DNA from: Rhizobium sp. SL86
GTDB taxonomy: Bacteria; Pseudomonadota; Alphaproteobacteria; Rhizobiales; Rhizobiaceae
Length of the DNA stretch: 64,000 bases
Direction of reading: 5' to 3'
Assembly: GCF_026672545.1 (NCBI RefSeq)
Contig: NZ_JAPPRJ010000009.1
Coordinates: forward strand, 496,001-560,000
The translations under genes and the position numbers were made by a program. Within the stretch, counting starts at the first letter, position 1. The number at the start of each line of letters is the position of its first letter. Shown here in pieces: positions 38,665-46,249 of the stretch. The notes under the pieces were generated by a model. That model searched no databases and was not told the DNA's origin. It was given only the letters and a program-made list of their open reading frames with translations.

Positions 38665-38693
38665 ATATGTACTCTTTTTGTTCTCGTTTTGCA
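38665..38693 (-). promoter_or_regulatory. recA promoter
   Basis: On the minus strand TTGCAA and TACATA are separated by 17 nt, 55 bp before the recA start. Confidence 0.55.
38668..38682 (-). promoter_or_regulatory. LexA/SOS box of recA
   Basis: GAAC-N7-GTAC on the minus strand, close to the alphaproteobacterial LexA consensus GAAC-N7-GAAC, with one mismatch. It sits between the -35 and -10 of the recA promoter, where LexA would block RNA polymerase. Confidence 0.6.
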
Positions 38694-38836
38694 AGGCCCG
38701 CCTAAGGCCCTGAAATTTCGAACAAATCTCACGAGTGTTCTCTTTTCGTCCGCCCGTTGTTCTGAATCAGGCAGCATTGGCCGAAGCCACGGGACCAGAG
38801 CCCCGTTTCACTCCGTCGATTCGCCAGCAGCAGAGA

Positions 38837-41449
38837 TCAATCCTTGCGGTCCAGCATTTCGCGCACGGCCACCGCCAGCTGCTTCAGCGAAAACGGTTTT
38901 GGCAGGAATCCGAACTTCGCATCGGCGGGCAGGTTCCGGGCAAAGGCATCCTCCGCATAACCGGAAACGAAGATGAACTTGAGATCCGGATAGGTCTTGC
39001 GCAGTTCGCGCAGCAGGCTCGGCCCGTCCATCTCCGGCATCACCACGTCGGAGACGACGATATCCACCTTGCCGTCAAGTTCCTCCATGATGTCGAGCGC
39101 TTCCGTGCCGGAACCGGCCTCGTGCACGGTGTAACCGCGTGTCTCGAGCATGCGTTTTCCGCCGCGACGCACAGCCTCCTCGTCCTCGACGAGCAGCACG
39201 ACGGCGGAATTGCCGGTCAGGTCGACATCCTGGCTGGCCGGGGTCGCGGCCACGGCGGCAACCGGCGGCTGTTCACCGGCGGACGCGTTTCCGGCCGAGC
39301 TTTCCTCGATCGGTTTCACCTCCGGCACATGGCGCGGCAGGAAGACACGGAAGGTGGTGCCCTTGCCGACTTCCGATTCGGGATAGATGTATCCGCCGGA
39401 CTGCTTGACGATGCCGTAGACCATCGACAGGCCGAGGCCGGTCCCCTTGCCCACTTCCTTCGTGGTGAAGAAGGGCTCGAAAATCTTGTCCATGATTTCG
39501 GGTGGAATGCCGGTACCGCTGTCGGCCACTTCCACCATCACGAAATCTTCTGCCGGAAGGCGGGCATTGGCAAACCCTGCCGCTTCCGCAGCCTCCACAT
39601 TGCGGGTGCGGATGCGGATCTGCCCACCACTCGGCATGGCATCGCGGGCATTGACGCAGAGGTTGATCAGCACCTGCTCGAACTGCGACAGGTCGGTGCG
39701 CACCGGCCAGAGGTCGCGGCCGTAATCCACCTCCAGCTTCACATTGGTGCCGGAAATCAGCCGGTCAACCAGCATACGCAGGTCCCCCACCACATCGGTG
39801 AGGTTGAGGACGGCGGGCCGCATCGTCTGTTTGCGCGAGAAGGCGAGCAACTGGCGCACCAGAACGGCGGCACGGTTGGCATTACGCTTGATCTCCATCA
39901 GATCGGCGAAACTCGCGTCGGAGGGCCGCGCCTGCAGGAGAAGATGGTCGGACGACAGAAGAATCGCCGTCAGCACATTGTTGAAGTCATGCGCGATGCC
40001 GCCGGCCAGCGTGCCGACCGCATTCATCTTCTGCGTCTGCGCCATCTGCGTCTCGAGCGCCTTTTGCTCGGTAGTCTCGACGGCGTAGACGATCGCCACC
40101 TCTTCCGGTGCCTCGTCGCTCTCGTCGATCACGGCATTCACGTAGAAGCGCACGTGGCGGGTCTCGTCGCCGGGATGGCGGCAGTCGATGGGCGCGATAT
40201 CGCCCTGGCGGTCCTTGGCGGCGGCCAGCGCCCGCTCCAGATCGGCGCGCGCGCTGTCATGCACGATGGCGTCCAGCGTCACGCCGGTCTCCACCTCATC
40301 GCGGGAGACAACGCCGGCAAACAGGCGCAGGAACGGCGCATTGATGCGCAGGATCCGGCCGTCGCGGCCGATCGAGGCAATCGCCATCGGCGTGTTGTTG
40401 AAGAAACGGGTAAAGCGCATGGCCGAAGCGGACTGGTCCGCCCCCTCGCCCTTCGGCCGCGCCAGAACGATCGTGCGGCTTTCGCCGGGCGCGCCGTCGC
40501 GCATGGACGACACGCTGTGCACCAGCCGCACGGGCAGGCTCTGGCCATTGGCGCGGCGAAGGTCGAGATCGAGCGTCTCGGTGCGCGTCTGGCCGGGACC
40601 GGCCTGCACGGACTGGATCAGCGCCATGCCCTCGCCCGCCACCATGTCGGCAATCGTCATCGATCCGGCGGCGAATTTGGTGAGGTCGAGGCCCAGCCAT
40701 TCGGCAAGCGTCGCGTTGAGATAAAAGACCTCGCCCTTCTTGCCGGCGGAGAAGAAACCAGCCGGCGCATGATCGAGATAATCGATGGCGTTCTGCAGCT
40801 CGCGGAAGAAACGTTCCTGCTCCTCGCGCTCGGAGGTGATGTCGGCGATCTGCCACACATCGAGCGGTGATTTCTGCTGCGGCGAGGTCAGAAGCCTCGC
40901 CTTCAGTCGGTACCAGTGTGCACCGGAACCGCTGGCGGAATTGCGCCCGAGCGGTTTCAGCAGGCGAAATTCCTCGTGGCCCTCGCGCCCTTCGCGCAAG
41001 GCGGCCGTCAGCCGGTAGAGCGCTTCCGTCGCCTCGCGGTTCTTGGAAAGCAGCGCCTCGAGCGATTGCGCGTTCGCGGCCTTCGTCGCCCCGGTCAGCC
41101 GGCCATAGGCGGCATTGGCATACAGAATACGCCCGCGCGGATCGGTGATCAGGATACCGTCCGGATGGCTTGCCAGATAACCACCGGCAAACTCGTCGGA
41201 ACGCGATTGCGGCATCACCTCGACAAGGCCGATGATGGAGGAAACGACAAAAAAGATGCCGACCATGGCCAGAACGCCGAGGATGCCAAGCACCACCTCG
41301 TTGTCCATGGCACCCTTGAAGATGACGAAGGCGATGGAGACGCCAATCAACACCAGCGCCAGCACAAGCAGGCGCAAAACGGTTCCGCCCCGCCTGCCGC
41401 GGTCCACCAGTGGGGCATCGTAGCTGCCGGCCGGCTGCGACTTCGTCAT
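38837..41449 (-). CDS. cckA: Hybrid histidine kinase CckA
   Basis: An 870-residue membrane sensor kinase: two membrane segments (about residues 24-44 and 52-74), several PAS-like regions, then HisKA with His487 in GGIAHDFNN, a HATPase domain (NLCVNARDA, ADSGTGIPP, GTGLGLSMVYGIVKQSGG) and a C-terminal receiver with Asp801 in VSDVVMPEMDG. This matches CckA, which through the ChpT phosphotransferase controls CtrA phosphorylation and thereby cell-cycle progression. Two ATGs adjoin the GAGG site; 41449 has the better spacing. CtrA-type sites occur elsewhere in this window. Confidence 0.92.
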   Translation of the reverse strand: MTKSQPAGSYDAPLVDRGRRGGTVLRLLVLALVLIGVSIAFVIFKGAMDNEVVLGILGVLAMVGIFFVVSSIIGLVEVMPQSRSDEFAGGYLASHPDGILITDPRGRILYANAAYGRLTGATKAANAQSLEALLSKNREATEALYRLTAALREGREGHEEFRLLKPLGRNSASGSGAHWYRLKARLLTSPQQKSPLDVWQIADITSEREEQERFFRELQNAIDYLDHAPAGFFSAGKKGEVFYLNATLAEWLGLDLTKFAAGSMTIADMVAGEGMALIQSVQAGPGQTRTETLDLDLRRANGQSLPVRLVHSVSSMRDGAPGESRTIVLARPKGEGADQSASAMRFTRFFNNTPMAIASIGRDGRILRINAPFLRLFAGVVSRDEVETGVTLDAIVHDSARADLERALAAAKDRQGDIAPIDCRHPGDETRHVRFYVNAVIDESDEAPEEVAIVYAVETTEQKALETQMAQTQKMNAVGTLAGGIAHDFNNVLTAILLSSDHLLLQARPSDASFADLMEIKRNANRAAVLVRQLLAFSRKQTMRPAVLNLTDVVGDLRMLVDRLISGTNVKLEVDYGRDLWPVRTDLSQFEQVLINLCVNARDAMPSGGQIRIRTRNVEAAEAAGFANARLPAEDFVMVEVADSGTGIPPEIMDKIFEPFFTTKEVGKGTGLGLSMVYGIVKQSGGYIYPESEVGKGTTFRVFLPRHVPEVKPIEESSAGNASAGEQPPVAAVAATPASQDVDLTGNSAVVLLVEDEEAVRRGGKRMLETRGYTVHEAGSGTEALDIMEELDGKVDIVVSDVVMPEMDGPSLLRELRKTYPDLKFIFVSGYAEDAFARNLPADAKFGFLPKPFSLKQLAVAVREMLDRKD

Positions 41450-41802
41450 CATACCTCGCATTTCGACCAGTCGCGAAGGACGGCCATGGAATCGGTCCAC
41501 CAGTCTTCCTTAGCAAGTTGCGGGGCAGGCAAAAAGCGCCACGACGCAGAAACCCGTTGAAGATGCCGCAACTGCTCTTGCTCCGCCCGCCGCACCGTCC
41601 ATATTCGTGCACGAATGCCGTCTTTGCCGCGCGAAGACCTCAATCTCCGGTATCCTCGCGCTGGCTTGCCGCAGCCTTGCGATGCGCGTGACGTGTCTCC
41701 AGGTGTTGCGGATGACACAGAAGACGGGAAGAAACCGGGCGGCTCTGGCATTTTCGCCGAAAGCCCGGCAAGAGTGACGAGGATACGAAGGAGAACGAGC
41801 GC

Positions 41803-42924
41803 ATGATCGAGGATCTGATGAGCGATTACGGCAGCAGGCTGTTCATCGCAATCGCCGGCGTCGGGCTCGGTCTGCTCTGCCTGTTCGTCGTTTTGATGAT
41901 GATGCGCCGCAGAACCGGCCCGGCGCCCTTTCTGCGTGGCGGTAAAAACCGCCAGCCGCGCCTGCAGGTTCTCGATGCCGCAGCGGTCGATGCCCGCCGC
42001 CGCATCGTGCTGATCCGCCGCGACGACGTCGAACATTTGGTGATGATCGGCGGCCCGACGGATGTGGTGATCGAAAGCGGCATTGGTGCCATGCCGGCAA
42101 GACCCGTCCCGCACACGCCGCAGGATCAGGAAACGGCAGGTTTTGCGCAACCGGCGCCGGAGCCACGCCTGCAGGCGCCGGCCCGCCAGCCGCAATTGTC
42201 GGCGCCGACTGCCGCGGCCATGCCTGCCCTTGAACCGGCCGCAACGGCCTCGCTGCGCGAGCGTGTGCTTGCGGCGCCCGCCTCTGCCACCGCGTCTGTC
42301 GCCGCAGCCCCCCGCCGCGAGCAGAAATCCCCGGTCGCCACCAAGGTCGAGCCGGCCATCGCGGCCTCCGAGCGGTCAAACCCGGCGCCGTCCGCCATGA
42401 TCACCGCCCCGGCCACGCCGCAGCCGGAACCTCGCCTGCCAGAACCGCGTCTGGCAGAGCCGGCCCAACCGCCGAAACCGGAACCGGCCCGCGAAACCGT
42501 CACCGAGATCGAACCGCCGGCACCCGCCCGACAGGCCGCACCGGCGGATGTGCCCGATATCGGTGCGGCAAGCGATGCGCTCGATGCCGCGCGCCGGCGG
42601 GTCTTCCAGCCGGCGCTCGACCGCACACCGCAACAAACCGCCCCTATGCCTGCAAACGTCGGGGCAGAACTCGACCGGCCATCCCCCCCGGCCACTCAGC
42701 CGGAACCCCAGGCCCCACGCGGGCTCGGCAGCGATTTCGACCGGATCCTCGAAGAAGAGATGGCCAACAACCTCGCCGAGGTGCACGCCGCGCCTGCCGG
42801 CGCGCTTCCCCGCCGCGACCCCGCCAATCCGCGCCTCACCGGCGCCTCGCCGGAACCATCGCTGCAGCAGGAAGTGGCGCGCATCTTCGGCGAGATGTCG
42901 GTCACCCGCGACGACCGCCCGTGA
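41803..42924 (+). CDS. FliO-like membrane protein with long Pro/Ala-rich tail
   Basis: A 373-residue protein with one membrane segment at about residues 12-36, a FliO-type small domain (LQVLDAAAVDARRRIVLIRRDDVEHLVMIGG, about residues 52-90), then a disordered tail of some 270 residues very rich in alanine, proline and glutamate. FliO helps assemble the flagellar export gate, but no flagellar gene is nearby. It stands divergent from cckA, an arrangement I recall from rhizobia. Its real role is uncertain. AAGGAG precedes the ATG by 9 nt. Confidence 0.68.
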   Translation: MIEDLMSDYGSRLFIAIAGVGLGLLCLFVVLMMMRRRTGPAPFLRGGKNRQPRLQVLDAAAVDARRRIVLIRRDDVEHLVMIGGPTDVVIESGIGAMPARPVPHTPQDQETAGFAQPAPEPRLQAPARQPQLSAPTAAAMPALEPAATASLRERVLAAPASATASVAAAPRREQKSPVATKVEPAIAASERSNPAPSAMITAPATPQPEPRLPEPRLAEPAQPPKPEPARETVTEIEPPAPARQAAPADVPDIGAASDALDAARRRVFQPALDRTPQQTAPMPANVGAELDRPSPPATQPEPQAPRGLGSDFDRILEEEMANNLAEVHAAPAGALPRRDPANPRLTGASPEPSLQQEVARIFGEMSVTRDDRP

Positions 42925-42973
42925 CGGCTCTGCCGTGCAACTCACAACAAAACCTTGACGGCTCTGCCGTGCA
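42922..42973. repeat. Two 18-bp direct repeats, each a small hairpin
   Basis: TGACGGCTCTGCCGTGCA occurs at 42922-42939 and again at 42956-42973. Each copy contains ACGGC-TCT-GCCGT. The first copy begins with the stop codon of the FliO-like gene, so the duplication is at the gene end. Confidence 0.85.
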
Positions 42974-42981
42974 GCCGACAA

Positions 42982-43010
42982 TAAAAAAGGCACGCAACAA
43001 GGGCGTGCCT
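42982..43010 (-). terminator. Intrinsic terminator of dksA
   Basis: AGGCACGC and GCGTGCCT form an 8-bp stem with a 7-nt loop, followed on the minus strand by TTTTTT. Confidence 0.9.
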
Positions 43011-43046
43011 GGAAATTTCTGAGGTCGGATTATCTGCCGACCGGGC

Positions 43047-43466
43047 CTATTCGTCCCGGTAGACCTTTTCCCGACGTTCGTGGCGTTCCTGCGCCTCGAT
43101 CGAAAGCGTCGCGATCGGCCGTGCATCGAGTCGCTTCAAACCGATCGGTTCGCCGGTTTCCTCGCAATAACCGTAGGTACCATCTTCGATGCGCTGCAGA
43201 GCGGCGTCGATCTTGGAGATCAGCTTTCTCTGGCGGTCGCGGGCACGAAGTTCGATGGCCCTGTCGGTTTCGGAGGATGCCCGGTCGGCGAGATCGGGAT
43301 GGTTTGCGCTTTCTTCAGCAAGGTGGTCGAGCGTTTCGCGCGCTTCTCTCAGGATATCATTTTTCCAGGCTATGAGCTTGGCTCGGAAGTATGCCCGCTG
43401 ATTGGCATTCATGAACTCTTCATCTTCCGAGAGGACGTAGCTGCTAAGGTCGATCTTCTCACTCAA
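43047..43466 (-). CDS. dksA: DksA with only one zinc-finger cysteine
   Basis: A 139-residue DksA/TraR-family regulator that binds the RNA polymerase secondary channel and acts with ppGpp. The coiled-coil part and the C-terminal region LKRLDARPIATLSIEAQERHE are standard, but the zinc finger C-x2-C-x17-C-x2-C reads C-x2-T-x17-S-x2-A. Only the first cysteine remains, so a structural zinc is unlikely, comparable to zinc-independent DksA2 proteins. The start is TTG 43466 with AGGAGA 6 nt upstream. Confidence 0.92.
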   Translation of the reverse strand: MSEKIDLSSYVLSEDEEFMNANQRAYFRAKLIAWKNDILREARETLDHLAEESANHPDLADRASSETDRAIELRARDRQRKLISKIDAALQRIEDGTYGYCEETGEPIGLKRLDARPIATLSIEAQERHERREKVYRDE

Positions 43467-43501
43467 CGCGATTCTCCTGAAGAACAGCTCTCACGCCGGG
43501 T

Positions 43502-43531
43502 CCTATACTCCATTCCTACCCGCTGATTCAA
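43502..43531 (-). promoter_or_regulatory. Candidate dksA promoter
   Basis: On the minus strand TTGAAT and TATAGG are spaced by 18 nt, about 36 bp before the TTG start. Confidence 0.4.
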
Positions 43532-43740
43532 GCCTTGGGACCAGCATTTAGGCATTTTTAAAACTGACACAAAAATCGGCTAACTGGCTATTCCTTATGC
43601 GTTTTCAGTAAAACTGACAAATGTTCAGGCTGACATCCGTTCGCCTTCGGGAAAAGTTGCGCCCCATTTCGGGACGGTTGACGGACATCGGCACAACAGG
43701 CTACTCGAAGCTCTTGGCCACCGTGCGCGAAGACCAAAAA

Positions 43741-44250
43741 ATGCTCGTTCTTGATCCACCTCCGTTTCGCATTTTTCTGCTCCGCCACGCCCGTGCGGCC
43801 TGGCCTCAACCCGGCGGACGCGATTTCGACCGTCCGCTCGACGACCACGGTTTCGCCGAGGCGGAGCTCGTGGCGGTCAAGGCGGCCGACCGGCACCCCG
43901 CCCCGGACCTCATCCTGTCGTCGACCGCGCTGCGCTGCCGGCAGACGGCGGACGCCATCCACAGGGCGTTTGGCGAGGATCTGGAAATCTCCGCCATCGA
44001 CAGCCTCTACAACGCCCCGCTCGATGTGTATCTCGAAGTGCTGACGGGCCAGAAGCACGTCCGCTCCGTGATGATCATCGGCCATAACCCGACACTCGAG
44101 GAGCTTCTGGAAGCACTTCTGGGGCCGGACCGCATGGCGGCCCTCATTCCGAGCGGTTACCCGACGGCGGGCCTTGCCGTGCTGGAGCACGGTGGCCCCC
44201 ACCAGGCCATGGCCGGCACCTGGACGGTGAAGGATTTTATCACCGCCTGA
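43741..44250 (+). CDS. SixA-like histidine phosphatase
   Basis: A protein of about 169 residues from the histidine phosphatase (phosphoglycerate mutase-like) superfamily. The catalytic RHA motif is in IFLLRHARAAWP near the N-terminus; SSTALRCRQTA and IIGHNPTLEELL supply the second histidine and arginine. SixA-type enzymes dephosphorylate phosphohistidine on Hpt domains or PTS proteins. The start is uncertain: ATG 43741 puts the catalytic site in its usual place, but the ribosome site is poor, and an ATG at 43621 would add 40 residues. Confidence 0.82.
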   Translation: MLVLDPPPFRIFLLRHARAAWPQPGGRDFDRPLDDHGFAEAELVAVKAADRHPAPDLILSSTALRCRQTADAIHRAFGEDLEISAIDSLYNAPLDVYLEVLTGQKHVRSVMIIGHNPTLEELLEALLGPDRMAALIPSGYPTAGLAVLEHGGPHQAMAGTWTVKDFITA

Positions 44251-44773
44251 CCGGCACCAGACCAAGTACTGTTGCAAGATCCGGCAATTCACGACGCGCC
44301 AAGGCCATGACCACATCAACGCCCGGCCCCTCGATCGGCGCCGGCGGCGTACGTTCGCAAAATTCGCGGGTCACATACAGCGTCAGATCCGCTCCATCTG
44401 GCGCATGCCCGAGATCCGCCCGGCGCAAACCGTCCAGCGCCCGGTAGCGAACATCCTGCAGGAAAGCCTGCTCAACCCAGCCATAGACCGGTATCGCGTG
44501 AAAATGCACGGCAAAGCCGGGCGTATGACCGAAACGTCCGAGATAGACACGCCCCGCGCTCAGCCGTTCCCGTAAAAAACGCTGGACAAGGGCCAGAAGC
44601 GGACCAAGCTCGGCCAGCGCTTCCGGACAAAGAGCCGCCAGATCATCTTCGTCCCGCTTCGAGCCGATCATCAGATAACCGGGCAAGGCCGAGTTCATAC
44701 GGTGGTTGACGAGCCAGTGCTCCGTTTCCATCAGATGGAACTGCCGGGGGATCTCCACTGCGGGCGCTCGCAA
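44240..44773 (-). CDS. HIT-like protein with degenerate histidine triad
   Basis: A 177-residue protein resembling the HIT superfamily of nucleotide hydrolases and transferases. The triad HxHxH reads AVHFHAIP, keeping the second and third histidines but replacing the first by alanine; the second is the usual nucleophile. The N-terminal HWLVNHRMNSALPGYLMIGSKR segment fits the family. TTG 44773 is supported by AGGAGG 5 nt upstream. It overlaps the convergent phosphatase gene by 11 bp. Function unknown. Confidence 0.7.
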   Translation of the reverse strand: MRAPAVEIPRQFHLMETEHWLVNHRMNSALPGYLMIGSKRDEDDLAALCPEALAELGPLLALVQRFLRERLSAGRVYLGRFGHTPGFAVHFHAIPVYGWVEQAFLQDVRYRALDGLRRADLGHAPDGADLTLYVTREFCERTPPAPIEGPGVDVVMALARRELPDLATVLGLVPVRR

Positions 44774-44839
44774 ACCTGCCTCCTGACGTCGGAAGGCCCG
44801 GTCCGATACCGGGCCAAGACGATCCTAACATGCGCCCCC

Positions 44840-45223
44840 CTAAACGCCACGCCGCGCCGCCTGCGTCCTGCCGCCATACCCCCAGGCTTCGGCATCGATC
44901 TCGTGGATGACGACATAGGTCGCGAGCGGCAGGCTCCCACCGCAGAAGCGCTCCAGAAGCGCATGAGCCCCGGCGATGAAGGTTTGCTTTTCCTCATCCG
45001 TGTTGGTCCCGCGCGTGATGTAGGCGTCGAGATGCGCGCCAGCCTGAATTGCCTCGCCGCCGATTGACCAGCGGGAGACATCCACAGGATCGACCAGCAC
45101 CGACGTCAGATCGGCGCGTTTGTTCAGGACATCGGCGATCAGGGCCGTCACATCCTTCTGCAGCCTACGATAATCCTGCCGCGCATCAGTTTCGCCGGCA
45201 AGCCTGATATGAATGAAGGGCAT
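44840..45223 (-). CDS. Tautomerase-family protein
   Basis: A 127-residue protein of the tautomerase/MIF superfamily, starting MPFIHIRLAG so that proline becomes the N-terminal catalytic residue after methionine removal. Members interconvert keto and enol forms of small acids. ATG 45223 follows GAGGAGA. It is divergent from a LysR gene over an 84-bp gap that holds a LysR-type site, so it is probably that regulator's target. Confidence 0.85.
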   Translation of the reverse strand: MPFIHIRLAGETDARQDYRRLQKDVTALIADVLNKRADLTSVLVDPVDVSRWSIGGEAIQAGAHLDAYITRGTNTDEEKQTFIAGAHALLERFCGGSLPLATYVVIHEIDAEAWGYGGRTQAARRGV

Positions 45224-45276
45224 CTCATCTTCTCCTCGGTCCGATTGACGCGATGACCTTACGCGGGCACAGTCAC

Positions 45277-45290
45277 TTCGAAAATTTGAA
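45277..45290. promoter_or_regulatory. LysR-type operator candidate
   Basis: TTCGAAAATTTGAA is a near-palindrome containing T-N11-A, the classic LysR recognition pattern. It lies between the divergent tautomerase and LysR genes. Confidence 0.5.
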
Positions 45291-45307
45291 ACCATGGAAC
45301 TCTGGGT

Positions 45308-46210
45308 TTGGAAAAACTGAACAATTGGTCGCGACAGACCTTCGAACTCGATGTGCTCCGCACCTTTGTCACGGGCCTGGAACTCAACAGCTTTGCGCGT
45401 GCCGGCGACCGGTTGGGCCGTTCCGCGTCCGCAATCAGTCTGCAGATGCGCAAGCTGGAAGAACAGGTGGGGCAACCTTTGTTGCGCAGGCAGGGACGCG
45501 GACTTGTGCCGACCGAAACGGGCGAACTCTTGCTCGGTTACGCGCGGCGCCTGCTAACGTTGAATGACGAAGCCTTTTCCGCCCTGTCGCAGGTAACTGC
45601 CCTTGATGGGCAGGTTCGTCTCGGCATTCCGGAGGATCTGGCCGAGACCTGGCTGCCGCCTTTGCTCGCCCGCTTTGCCGATATGCATCCCGCCGTGCGG
45701 CTGGAGGCAAGGGTGGACAGCGGCGCTCACCTGCAAGCCGATTTCCAGAGCGGCAAACTCGACCTCGCACTCACATGGGCAAACCCGGACGCGCCTCAAG
45801 CCCGGCCCGTCGTCGAACAGGATATGGTCTTTATCGCGGCGTCCGACTGGCGCCACGATGCGTCGAAACCTCTGCCGCTCGTTTTGTTCGATCCGCCCTG
45901 CGGCTTTCGCGACCGTGCAACGACAAGCCTTGATCGTGCCGGAATTGCCTGGTGGCCCGCCTTCACCAGCCGAAGCCTGAGCGGACTCTACGCCGCGGTC
46001 CGGGCCGGTCTTGGGGTGACGGCCAGAACCTGCGAAAATCTTCCCCCCGCACTCGCGCCTCTGTCCGCGGGCCTACCGGATCTCGGAAAGATCACGCTCG
46101 TGCTGCACGCCAACACCAAAACGTCGCCGGGCCGCCCGGGCCCTCGAACGAGAGATCCTCGAGCGTCTGCCTGCAAAGCGCTGACGCTTACCTTTTTCCC
46201 GCCGCCATGA
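45308..46210 (+). CDS. LysR-type regulator with apparent 3' frameshift
   Basis: A 300-residue LysR regulator. The N-terminal helix-turn-helix is clear (VTGLELNSFARAGDRLGRSASAISLQMRKLEE) and the effector domain follows from about residue 90. The last ~26 residues do not look like a LysR end. Removing one G from the run at 46129-46131 restores a normal tail (ARALEREILERLPAKR) ending at TGA 46182-46184. This is a real frameshift or a base-calling error; DNA binding should survive either way. TTG 45308 lacks a good ribosome site. Confidence 0.83.
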   Translation: MEKLNNWSRQTFELDVLRTFVTGLELNSFARAGDRLGRSASAISLQMRKLEEQVGQPLLRRQGRGLVPTETGELLLGYARRLLTLNDEAFSALSQVTALDGQVRLGIPEDLAETWLPPLLARFADMHPAVRLEARVDSGAHLQADFQSGKLDLALTWANPDAPQARPVVEQDMVFIAASDWRHDASKPLPLVLFDPPCGFRDRATTSLDRAGIAWWPAFTSRSLSGLYAAVRAGLGVTARTCENLPPALAPLSAGLPDLGKITLVLHANTKTSPGRPGPRTRDPRASACKALTLTFFPPP

Positions 46211-46249
46211 TCTCTATATAGGGATCAGAAACAGCACCGGGTTCCTGCC

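Noticed and set aside
38735..40870. A 711-codon open frame antisense to cckA
   Set aside because: Histidine- and arginine-rich shadow of the kinase gene, with no recognisable motif.
41501..41802. A possible 63-codon gene in the cckA/FliO-like gap
   Set aside because: No ribosome site, no conserved motif, and it runs into the ribosome site of the FliO-like gene.
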